5,401 bases of DNA, taken from positions 1-5,401 of the forward strand of contig CAMLOA010000172.1 of assembly GCA_946481445.1 (NCBI GenBank), written 5' to 3'. Made by a program: the position numbers and the translations under genes. Source of the DNA: an uncultured Devosia sp. Lineage in GTDB: Bacteria > Pseudomonadota > Alphaproteobacteria > Rhizobiales > Devosiaceae. The notes beneath the pieces were generated by a model. It searched no databases and was not told where the DNA came from. It worked only from the letters and a program-made list of their open reading frames with translations. Below are positions 1-5,401 of the stretch, in pieces. How positions within the stretch are numbered: the first letter of the stretch is position 1; the number at the start of each line of letters is the position of its first letter.

Positions 1-275
1 CCTATTCGGGCGGCCAGCTCGACAAGCTGCTGCGCGATCATTCCTTCGTGCCCGAGGCCTGGCGCGACGGACTGTTCCTGCCCCCGTTCCAGTCCTCGCT
101 GGTGCTCAAATCCACGCGGCTGTTCGAGCGGGCCGGGCGCCTGTTCGGCCCGGCCATGAGCGGGGTCATCTGCGTGCGCGCCCGCAAGGAAGCCTTCCCC
201 GCCATTCCCCGCCGCAAGCGCGAGGAGCGCTATGTGCGCGTGCCGGGCCTGAGCACGGCGACGGCGCGGGGGTAG
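1..275 (+). CDS. SAM-dependent methyltransferase, C-terminal fragment (5' end outside window)
   Basis: This is the last 90 or so codons of a plus-strand gene. The frame starts at base 3 (YSGGQLDKLL...) and ends at TAG 273-275. The fragment contains the stretch EAWRDGLFLPPF and a hydrophobic segment GPAMSGVICVRARK followed by a basic tail (IPRRKREER). From memory, this pattern matches the C-terminus of a class I SAM-dependent methyltransferase often found just upstream of hisC in Hyphomicrobiales. The SAM-binding motifs would lie in the missing N-terminal part, so the enzymatic assignment is inference from the tail and the neighbourhood. The substrate is unknown. The gene is followed by about 250 non-coding bases containing a hairpin-rich repeat, so it is probably not translationally coupled to hisC. 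Confidence 0.6.
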   Translation, partial: YSGGQLDKLLRDHSFVPEAWRDGLFLPPFQSSLVLKSTRLFERAGRLFGPAMSGVICVRARKEAFPAIPRRKREERYVRVPGLSTATARG

Positions 276-296
276 CGGCAAATGCCTTCCCAACCA

Positions 297-401
297 CGGT
301 GTCATTCCGGCGCAGGCCGGAATCCATCTTGAGGTGACTAGGCCTGCTGCATGCCTCGGTAGGTCTCAGGATGGATCCCGGCCTGCGCCGGGATGACACT
401 G
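297..401. repeat. Long imperfect inverted repeat made of two facing hairpins (REP/RIME-like intergenic element)
   Basis: The 28-base arms 300-327 and 371-398 are reverse complements at 26 of 28 positions. Pairing extends outward by three pairs to 297/401 (one a G-T wobble) and inward through 328-333/365-370. A shorter stem, 340-343/353-356, closes a nine-base loop. Each arm is also a hairpin of its own: 304-311 pairs with 316-323 (8 bp, loop GCAG), and 375-382 pairs with 387-394 (8 bp, loop CTGC). No T-run follows the structure on the plus strand, so it is not a canonical intrinsic terminator. Families of such intergenic palindromes, dispersed in many copies, are common in alphaproteobacteria. 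Rhizobial RIME1 is a known example of similar size with two palindromes. Whether this element is multicopy cannot be judged from one window. Confidence 0.85.
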
Positions 402-525
402 AGCATGTGAAAACGCGCAATGCTGACCTGTCAGGGTTCAGCGCCCAAGCAGCCACCAACTCCCTTTGCCTTCCGCGCCTGCTTTGACTATGGTCCGCGC
501 GATTTTCCCTCGGCCCGCAATCCCC
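399..525 (+). other. Leader region upstream of hisC, no clear promoter
   Basis: These 127 non-coding bases separate the repeat from the hisC start. They hold a short dyad (CTGAC 423-427, GTCAG 430-434) and an isolated TTGACT at 484-489. The base composition at the expected -10 distance (507-512, CCCTCG) does not support a promoter. No ribosomal leader peptide, attenuator or riboswitch is recognisable. Transcription of hisC may start here or may read through from the upstream gene. Confidence 0.4.
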
Positions 526-1620
526 ATGTCCGACGTATCTCGTCCAACCCCGCAGCCCGGCATTCTCGACATTGCGCCCTACCTGCCCGGCAAGTCCGGG
601 GCGGCGGGCAGCAAGGCGGTCAAGCTCTCGGCCAATGAGAGCCCGCTGGGCGCCAGCCCCAAGGCGGTGGAGGCCTTCCGCGCGGCCGCCGACATGCTCG
701 AAATCTATCCCGAGGGCAGCTCCCGCCTGCTGCGCGAGGCGCTGGGCGAGGTGCATGGCATCGATCCGGCCCGCATTGTGTGCGGCAATGGCTCGGATGA
801 CCTGCTGCATCTGCTCGCCCAGGTCTATCTGGGCGAGGGCGACGAGGCGGTGATGAACCGCTACGGCTTTTCGGTCTATCCGATCATCACCAGGGCTACC
901 GGCGCCTCGATCGTCATGGTGGACGAGACCGACTACCGGGCCGATGTCGATGCCCTGCTCGGCGCAGTGACGGAAAGGACCAAGGTGGTCTGGCTGGCCA
1001 ACCCGAACAACCCCACCGGCACCTACCTGTCCGATGCCGAGGTGCGGCGCCTCCATGCCGGGCTGCGGCCCGATATCCTGCTCGTCATCGACAATGCCTA
1101 TGCCGAATATGTGACGGCGGACGATTTCTCGGTCGGCCTCGACCTCGTCGGGGAGGCTGAGAACGTGGTCATGGTGCGCACCTTCTCCAAGATGGGCCTT
1201 GCCGCCGCCCGCATCGGCTGGATGGTTGGCCCCGACCACATCGTGGACGCCATCCACCGCATTCGCGGGCCGTTCAACGTCAACCTGCCGGCGCAGCTGG
1301 CCGGCGCCGCAGCCACGCGCGATGTCGAGTTCACCGCCCGGCTCAGGCGCTTCAACGCGCAGTGGCGGGACTGGCTGACCGCCGAGCTCAACTCCAACCA
1401 TATGCGGGTCATTCCCAGCCAGGCCAATTTCATCCTGGTGCTGTTTCCCGATGCCGATTTCGCCGCCCGTGCCTTCACCACGCTGATGGAGCGGGGCCTG
1501 ATCGTGCGCGAAGTCGGCCACAGCTATGGCATCGACAACGGTCTGCGCATTTCCATCGGCAGCGAAGAAGCGATGCGCGGCGTCGCCGGCATTCTCAAGG
1601 CATTGGTCAAGATCTCATGA
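526..1620 (+). CDS. hisC: Histidinol-phosphate / aromatic aminotransferase (class I/II PLP aminotransferase)
   Basis: The 364-residue product is a fold-type I PLP aminotransferase of the HisC family, full length for the family. HisC converts imidazole-acetol phosphate plus glutamate to L-histidinol phosphate plus 2-oxoglutarate in the cytoplasm. Visible motifs are LSANESPLG (34-42), YPEGSSR (61-67), NPNNPTG (159-165), DNAYAEY (189-195), the PLP-lysine motif TFSKMGLAAARIGW with Lys222 and Arg229, and RISIG with Arg341, which would bind the substrate carboxylate. I chose ATG 526 because the protein then starts shortly before the conserved PGILDIAPY segment. An upstream ATG at 490 and TTG at 466 would add Pro/Arg-rich residues outside the family. 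No good Shine-Dalgarno precedes any of these. The ATGA overlap with tyrC suggests coupled translation and raises the possibility that the enzyme also transaminates aromatic keto acids, as the HisC-type enzyme next to tyrC in Zymomonas does. Confidence 0.93.
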   Translation: MSDVSRPTPQPGILDIAPYLPGKSGAAGSKAVKLSANESPLGASPKAVEAFRAAADMLEIYPEGSSRLLREALGEVHGIDPARIVCGNGSDDLLHLLAQVYLGEGDEAVMNRYGFSVYPIITRATGASIVMVDETDYRADVDALLGAVTERTKVVWLANPNNPTGTYLSDAEVRRLHAGLRPDILLVIDNAYAEYVTADDFSVGLDLVGEAENVVMVRTFSKMGLAAARIGWMVGPDHIVDAIHRIRGPFNVNLPAQLAGAAATRDVEFTARLRRFNAQWRDWLTAELNSNHMRVIPSQANFILVLFPDADFAARAFTTLMERGLIVREVGHSYGIDNGLRISIGSEEAMRGVAGILKALVKIS

Positions 1621-2588
1621 GCGTCCATTTCCGCAAGCTGGCCCTGATCGGCATCGGGCTCATCGGTTCATCCATCGCGCTGGCGGCGCGGCGGCAGGGA
1701 CTGGTGGAGGTCATCTCCATCGCCACAAGGCGCCAGGAAACACTGGACGAAGCGCGCGAACTCAAGCTGGGCGACATCTATACGCTCGACGCCGCCGAGG
1801 CGGTGCGTGGCGCCGACCTTGTCATTCTCTGCGCCCCGGTGGGCGCCTATGGCGGGCTGGCGGCGGCCATCGGGCCACATCTGGAGCCGGGCGCCATCCT
1901 CTCCGATGTGGGCTCGGTCAAGGCGCACGTCGTCAAGGTCGTTGGCCCGCACGTTCCGCAAGGCGTGTATTTCATCCCCGGCCACCCCATTGCCGGCACC
2001 GAGCATTCCGGGCCCTCGGCCGGCTTCGCGGAACTGTTTGCCGGCCGCTGGTGCGTGCTGACGCCGGGTCCCGAAGTGCCGCAGGCGGCAACCGACCGCC
2101 TGGTCAGCTTCTGGCAGGCCATGGGCTCGATGGTGGAATGCATGGATGCGGCCCACCACGACATGGTGCTGGCCATAACCAGCCATATCCCGCATCTGAT
2201 CGCCTACAACATTGTGGGCACCGTGGCCGACCTGGAAACCGCCACCCAGTCCGAGGTCATCAAGTTCTCGGCTTCCGGCTTCCGCGACTTTACCCGCATC
2301 GCCGCCTCCGATCCGGTGATGTGGCGCGATGTGTTCCTCACCAACAAGGATGCCGTGCTCGAAATGCTCGGGCGGTTCAACGAGGACCTGTCCATGCTGC
2401 AGCGTGCCGTGCGCAACGGCGACGGGCCGGCGCTCGAAGCCATGTTCACCCGCACCCGCGCCATCCGCCGCTCGATCATTTCGGCCGGCCAGGAAACCGC
2501 CGCCCCCGATTTCGGCCGCCCGCACGAGCAGCCGCCGGTGCCCGAGGCGGTGGCGTTGCGCGACCATGGCGGCGGCGACGACGCCTGA
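1617..2588 (+). CDS. tyrC: Prephenate/arogenate (cyclohexadienyl) dehydrogenase
   Basis: The 323-residue product is a TyrA-family dehydrogenase that oxidatively decarboxylates prephenate (to 4-hydroxyphenylpyruvate) or arogenate (to tyrosine). It has an N-terminal Rossmann fold with GIGLIGSS at 12-19, DVGSVK at 97-102, and GHPIAGTEHSGP at 122-133, where His123 is the family catalytic histidine. The helical dimerisation domain has SHIPH (189-193) and GFRDFTRIA (221-229), where Arg223 fits the substrate-carboxylate arginine. There is no fused chorismate mutase and no ACT domain, so no built-in tyrosine feedback domain is visible. The end of the second beta strand reads IATRR (35-39), with no acidic residue, which favours NADP or relaxed cofactor use. 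Residues from about 293 form a Pro/Gly/Asp-rich tail that is probably disordered. The start ATG 1617 overlaps the hisC stop, and no separate ribosome binding site is evident, consistent with coupling. Confidence 0.93.
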   Translation: MSVHFRKLALIGIGLIGSSIALAARRQGLVEVISIATRRQETLDEARELKLGDIYTLDAAEAVRGADLVILCAPVGAYGGLAAAIGPHLEPGAILSDVGSVKAHVVKVVGPHVPQGVYFIPGHPIAGTEHSGPSAGFAELFAGRWCVLTPGPEVPQAATDRLVSFWQAMGSMVECMDAAHHDMVLAITSHIPHLIAYNIVGTVADLETATQSEVIKFSASGFRDFTRIAASDPVMWRDVFLTNKDAVLEMLGRFNEDLSMLQRAVRNGDGPALEAMFTRTRAIRRSIISAGQETAAPDFGRPHEQPPVPEAVALRDHGGGDDA

Positions 2589-2614
2589 AGCGCTGCGCCG
2601 GCGGGCCGTGAGGG

Positions 2615-3586
2615 CTAGAACAGCGGTGGCACCGCGCCGATCGGCACCAGGCCGGAGAATATGGCGCCCGAGCGGAAATTGACCTGGTTGACATGGGCGC
2701 CGTCGGGTCCGGGCGTGCCCAGCACCAGCGTGCGCCAGGGCTCCTCGAGCAGCGGGCCGATGCGCTCGGCGACGCCGGTCGAGGTCACGTTGATCTGCCC
2801 GTCCAGCAGGCCGGCGCCATTGAGCGACAGGGCCCCGTCGGCATTGAGGCTGGATTGTCCGTCCGTGCCGCGGATGGAGACGAGCTTGAGCGTGCTGCCC
2901 TGGGACGCCATGGTGCGCAGCAGGTCCGGGTCGCCCCAGTTGCGCACGTCGTCGGGCAGGCCGGTCAGCTCCACCTCCAGCTCGGCATCGGTGCCGGCCA
3001 GGGTCAGGCCGGGCATGGCCAGGTCTTCCACCACCATATAGCCGGCCAGCGCCGCGAGGCGGCGCTCGGCATCGTGCTGTTCGGGAATGTCGAGCAGGTG
3101 CAGCCCCACCAGCGGCGCCTGTGCGATCAGCACGTCGCCCAGCAGCGTGTCGGACCAGGCCACGTCCCGCCCCTCCAGCGACACCCGCGCAATGCGCCAG
3201 TTGTCCAGCCTGGCGCTCCCATCGAGGGCCGACCAGGCCACCGCATTGCGCAGGCCGGTGAAGCTGTCGACGATCTCGGCCGGCCCCTGCGCGGCCAGCA
3301 CCATATGGGTGGGAGCATAGACGCGCACGCTGGCGCTGATCCCTGGAAGGGTGATGGTGCTGTCGCCCGAAACGATGGTGGCGTCGGCGCAGCTGGCATC
3401 GAAGCGGAACGGAAAGCCATCGATATCGAGCGTGCCGCAGCTCACTCTGGGGCTCGTGACCCCATCGGCCAGCGCCTGGGCCTCGATGCCCTGCCGCGCC
3501 ATGGTGGCCAGCACCAGCCAGGCGGCAGACCAGGCGATGACGACAAGCAGCACCACGCTGCCCAGGATGATGATTCGCTTCTTCAT
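2615..3586 (-). CDS. DUF2125-family envelope protein, N-terminally anchored
   Basis: The 323-residue product starts with a basic tip (MKKR) and a hydrophobic helix (about residues 5-29) with no clear signal peptidase site, so it is probably a membrane-anchored protein facing the periplasm. The rest is rich in alternating beta-strand patterns. Recognisable pieces are CGTLDIDGFPFRF (50-62) with cysteines at 50 and 66 that could form a disulfide, APTHMVLAAQGPAEI (91-105), and a C-terminal SGLVPIGAVPPLF. I recognise these as DUF2125, an alphaproteobacterial family without an established function and frequently located next to tyrC. The segment around 246-270 (short strands with repeated Asp-Gly and Asn-Gly turns) recalls AsmA-like beta-groove proteins, which is inference only. 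ATG 3586 is preceded at a reasonable distance by AAGAG on the minus strand. The gene converges on tyrC with a 26-base gap. Confidence 0.8.
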   Translation of the reverse strand: MKKRIIILGSVVLLVVIAWSAAWLVLATMARQGIEAQALADGVTSPRVSCGTLDIDGFPFRFDASCADATIVSGDSTITLPGISASVRVYAPTHMVLAAQGPAEIVDSFTGLRNAVAWSALDGSARLDNWRIARVSLEGRDVAWSDTLLGDVLIAQAPLVGLHLLDIPEQHDAERRLAALAGYMVVEDLAMPGLTLAGTDAELEVELTGLPDDVRNWGDPDLLRTMASQGSTLKLVSIRGTDGQSSLNADGALSLNGAGLLDGQINVTSTGVAERIGPLLEEPWRTLVLGTPGPDGAHVNQVNFRSGAIFSGLVPIGAVPPLF

Positions 3587-3656
3587 GCAGCACTCTTAGC
3601 CTTGGCGGTGACCGTGCGCCATCTTGGCGCCGTTCACTGCCGGTAAATCCGCGCCG

Positions 3657-3672
3657 TTGCACAATCGTGCAA
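3657..3672. promoter_or_regulatory. Operator-like palindrome upstream of chaC
   Basis: TTGCAC (3657-3662) and GTGCAA (3667-3672) form a perfect 6-bp inverted repeat with a 4-base centre. A second, overlapping dyad is ACAAT (3661-3665) / ATTGT (3672-3676). A third is TGTCT (3674-3678) / AGACA (3687-3691). The first palindrome abuts the possible -35 element at 3673-3678 in the divergent region between the DUF2125 gene and chaC, a typical place for a regulator to bind. The regulator is unknown. Confidence 0.4.
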
Positions 3673-3701
3673 TTGTCTGGCGCCCGAGACAGACATAGAC
3701 T
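3673..3701 (+). promoter_or_regulatory. Candidate sigma-70-type promoter for chaC
   Basis: TTGTCT (3673-3678) matches TTGACA at 4 of 6 positions. After a 17-base spacer, TAGACT (3696-3701) matches TATAAT at 4 of 6. Transcription would start near 3708, leaving a leader of only about 13 bases that still contains the AGG at 3710-3712. This is a prediction from spacing and consensus only. Confidence 0.35.
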
Positions 3702-3720
3702 TCGTGTTCAGGTTATGGCG

Positions 3721-4278
3721 ATGACGACGGCAGCAGGCATGGAAGCGGCGACCCACTGGGTCTTCGGCTACGGATCCCTCATCTGGAATCCGGGCTTCGT
3801 GCATGTGTCCGCCCAGCAGGGCCTGCTGCGCGGCGCCCATCGCAGCCTGTCCATCGTTTCCCACTATCACCGCGGCACGGTGGAGCGCCCGGGCCTGGTC
3901 TTCGGGTTGACGCGCGGCGGCTCCTGCCGGGGCATGGCCTTCGAGGTGACGCCCGACGAATGGCCGGGCGTGCGTGCCTACCTGCAGGAGCGCGAACAGG
4001 TCACGGCGGTCTATCGCGACGTGATGCGGCCGGTGCGGCTGGCCGATGGGCGTACCGTGACCGCGCTGGCTTTTCTCGTCGATGAACGCCACGAGCAGTT
4101 TGCCGGCAATCTCAGCCTCGAGCAGCAACTGGCCATGGTGCGGGCCGGGGTGGGCCTGTCGGGCCGCAATATCGATTACGTGCTCAATACCGCCCGGCAC
4201 CTGCGCGAACTGGGCATTCGCGACCGGCCGCTGATGGCGCTGGCCGAATTGCTGGAACAGGAAGCCCAAGCGGCGTGA
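3721..4278 (+). CDS. chaC: ChaC-type gamma-glutamylcyclotransferase (glutathione-specific)
   Basis: The 185-residue product belongs to the ChaC branch of the gamma-glutamylcyclotransferase fold, which cleaves glutathione to 5-oxoproline and Cys-Gly in the cytoplasm. Visible signatures are VFGYGSLIWNPGF (14-26, with the YGSL substrate-binding loop at 17-20), HRGTVERPGLVFGL (50-63), GMAFEV (71-76), and YLQEREQVTAVY (87-98), in which Glu92 fits the catalytic glutamate. The C-terminal YVLNTARHLRELGI (153-166) matches the family's last helices. I chose ATG 3721 because AGG at 3710-3712 lies eight bases upstream. ATG 3715 is too close to that AGG, and ATG 3739 also remains possible. The three candidates differ only in residues before the conserved core. 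The gene has its own upstream region and is not in an operon with its neighbours. It ends 3 bases from the stop of the convergent membrane-protein gene. Confidence 0.88.
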   Translation: MTTAAGMEAATHWVFGYGSLIWNPGFVHVSAQQGLLRGAHRSLSIVSHYHRGTVERPGLVFGLTRGGSCRGMAFEVTPDEWPGVRAYLQEREQVTAVYRDVMRPVRLADGRTVTALAFLVDERHEQFAGNLSLEQQLAMVRAGVGLSGRNIDYVLNTARHLRELGIRDRPLMALAELLEQEAQAA

Positions 4279-4281
4279 GCC

Positions 4282-4671
4282 TCAGGCCTGCCAGCTGCGC
4301 CAGCCGCGGGTGAGCCACCAGGCAGCAACGGTCGCGGCCGCCAGCCCGGCATCCACCGGGCCGGCCGTGGCGGCCTCGGGCACATGGCCCATGCCCAGCG
4401 CGGCAATACCCAGGGCGGCCTTGTGCAGCAGGCTGACTTCCCAGATGCCGGCCGAACGGCGCGGCCGGATCGCCAGCAGCAGGAACAGCAGCGCGAAGAC
4501 GCCATAGCCCAGGGCGCGCCACAGGGCGATCCAGGCGCCCTCGACGGGCACGCTGCCCTGTGCAGCCAGGGCCTCGATCATGGCGAAGCCGGCGGCGGCC
4601 CCGCACAGCGCCATCAATGCGCGCCCGATGCCGTCGCGCCGGTCGAGCAGCGGGTCGATCGGCCCGCTCAT
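4282..4671 (-). CDS. Small four-helix inner-membrane protein of unknown function, coupled to ispG
   Basis: The 129-residue product is not recognised. It has four hydrophobic segments at about 15-37, 47-69, 80-96 and 106-121. Charged residues fit the positive-inside rule for N-in/C-in topology: a basic N-terminus (DRRDGIGR), a basic loop after helix 2 (IRPRRSAG), acidic or neutral outer loops ([18 protein letters not shown]) and a basic C-terminus (TRGWRSW). The segment [13 protein letters not shown] (76-88) places His83 and Lys84 at the start of helix 3 and is the most motif-like part. The start ATG (4671 reading leftward) overlaps the ispG stop as ATGA and has no separate Shine-Dalgarno, so translation is probably coupled to ispG. 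Codon usage looks like that of its neighbours. Function should not be assumed to be isoprenoid synthesis from position alone. Confidence 0.75.
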   Translation of the reverse strand: MSGPIDPLLDRRDGIGRALMALCGAAAGFAMIEALAAQGSVPVEGAWIALWRALGYGVFALLFLLLAIRPRRSAGIWEVSLLHKAALGIAALGMGHVPEAATAGPVDAGLAAATVAAWWLTRGWRSWQA

Positions 4672-5401
4672 TCGGCTGCGTTCTGCTTGCCGGTGCCGAA
4701 CCTGGCCTCGATATAGTCGGCCACCATGGCCTTGAACTGGTCGGCCACATCGGCCCCGCGCAGGGTGGCGACCTTTTCACCATCGATGAACACCGGTGCG
4801 GCCGGGGTCTCGCCGGTGCCGGGCAGCGAAATGCCGATATTGGCATGCTTGCTCTCGCCGGGTCCGTTGACGATGCAGCCCATCACCGCCACCGACAGCG
4901 TCTCGACGCCCGGATAGCGCTCGCGCCATTCGGGCATGGAGGTGTTGAGGTGGTCCTGGATATCCTTGGCCAGGGTCTGGAAGGTGGTCGAGGTGGTGCG
5001 CCCGCAGCCGGGGCAGGCGGCCACCACCGGCAGGAACTGGCGGAAGCCCATGGTCTGCAGCAGCTCCTGCGCCACCTTGACCTCGGTGGTGCGGTCGCCG
5101 CCCGGTTCGGGCGTCAGTGAAATGCGGATCGTGTCGCCGATGCCCTGCTGCAGCAGGATGCCAAGCGCCGCCGAGGACGCGACGATGCCCTTGCTGCCCA
5201 TGCCCGCCTCGGTCAGGCCCAGATGCAGCGCATAGTCGCAGCGGGCCGCCAGGTCCTGGTAGACCGCGATCAGGTGCTGCACGTCGCTGACCTTGGTGGA
5301 GAGCAGGATCTTGTTTCGGCTCATGCCCAGCTCTTCGGCCCGCGCTGCCGACAGCAGGGCCGACTGGATGATGGCCTCTCGCTGCACCGCCGCCGCCGAG
5401 A
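4668..5401 (-). CDS. ispG: 4-hydroxy-3-methylbut-2-enyl-diphosphate synthase, C-terminal part (5' end outside window)
   Basis: This is the last 243 codons of a minus-strand gene; the beginning lies beyond base 5401. IspG (GcpE) reductively converts methylerythritol cyclodiphosphate to HMBPP, the penultimate MEP-pathway step, using a [4Fe-4S] cluster and electrons from flavodoxin or ferredoxin. Visible signatures are the TIM-barrel end ([41 protein letters not shown]) and the C-terminal cluster domain. The latter has CPGCGRTT (the two cysteines encoded at 5013-5015 and 5004-5006) and [10 protein letters not shown] (cysteine at 4875-4877, the fourth-ligand glutamate at 4854-4856). All four expected cluster ligands are therefore present and the enzyme looks functional. 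The internal GTG at 5387 is not the start, because the frame stays open to the window edge and the barrel is incomplete. The stop overlaps the start of the membrane-protein gene. Confidence 0.95.
   Translation of the reverse strand, partial: SAAAVQREAIIQSALLSAARAEELGMSRNKILLSTKVSDVQHLIAVYQDLAARCDYALHLGLTEAGMGSKGIVASSAALGILLQQGIGDTIRISLTPEPGGDRTTEVKVAQELLQTMGFRQFLPVVAACPGCGRTTSTTFQTLAKDIQDHLNTSMPEWRERYPGVETLSVAVMGCIVNGPGESKHANIGISLPGTGETPAAPVFIDGEKVATLRGADVADQFKAMVADYIEARFGTGKQNAAE

Noticed and set aside
297..401. The inverted repeat as an intrinsic terminator of the methyltransferase gene
   Set aside because: No T-run follows the stem on the plus strand, and the structure is longer and more symmetric than typical terminators. 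It may still slow or protect transcripts.
484..512. TTGACT at 484-489 as a -35 element for hisC
   Set aside because: The hexamer is good (5 of 6), but no acceptable -10 lies 16-18 bases downstream (507-512 is CCCTCG).
490..525. N-terminal extension of HisC from ATG 490 or TTG 466
   Set aside because: The added residues do not look like HisC, there is no ribosome binding site, and the family N-terminus fits ATG 526.
166..1521. Long open reading frame on the minus strand, antisense to hisC
   Set aside because: It lies opposite a well-supported hisC, runs through the palindromic repeat, and its composition (Gly/Ala/Arg/His-rich, no motif) is what GC-rich antisense frames produce.
2589..2614. 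GC-rich palindrome CGCCGGCG at 2596-2603 as a bidirectional terminator
   Set aside because: It has no loop and no flanking T/A-runs. Such 8-bp palindromes are frequent in sequence this GC-rich.
1668..3662. Very long open frame on the minus strand spanning tyrC antisense and a shifted frame of the DUF2125 gene
   Set aside because: It overlaps two better-supported genes in other frames, is rich in Arg/Ala/Gly/His without domains, and reflects high GC depleting stop codons.

Overview
The window looks like a piece of a high-GC alphaproteobacterial chromosome, most likely Hyphomicrobiales and possibly a Devosia-like lineage. This rests on gene content (a HisC/TyrC pair with a DUF2125 protein beside it), protein style and strong GC bias at third codon positions. 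The genus is a guess made without database searches.

Layout. Bases 1-275 hold the 3' end of a plus-strand gene, probably a SAM-dependent methyltransferase. Bases 276-525 are non-coding and carry a long imperfect inverted repeat (about 297-401). Each main arm of it is itself a small hairpin, and the two arms differ only by a compensated base pair. Next come hisC (526-1620) and tyrC (1617-2588) on the plus strand, with an ATGA start/stop overlap. A DUF2125 envelope protein (2615-3586, minus) converges on tyrC. A divergent intergenic region (3587-3720) carries a possible promoter and operator-like palindromes in front of a ChaC-type gamma-glutamylcyclotransferase gene (3721-4278, plus). That gene converges, with only 3 bases between stops, on a minus-strand pair: ispG (4668 to beyond the right edge) and a small four-helix membrane protein (4282-4671), again joined by an ATGA overlap.

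How the genes fit together. HisC and TyrC supply two adjacent chemistries: a PLP aminotransferase for imidazole-acetol-phosphate and possibly aromatic keto acids, and an NAD(P)-dependent prephenate/arogenate dehydrogenase. They are probably co-translated for histidine and tyrosine/phenylalanine synthesis. IspG is the iron-sulfur enzyme of the MEP isoprenoid pathway, and the unknown membrane protein is probably co-translated with it. ChaC degrades glutathione. The rest is ordinary housekeeping sequence. I found no mobile element, CRISPR array, RNA gene or defence-like system. The less-explained items are the paired-hairpin repeat, the palindromes upstream of chaC, the DUF2125 protein and the ispG-coupled membrane protein.
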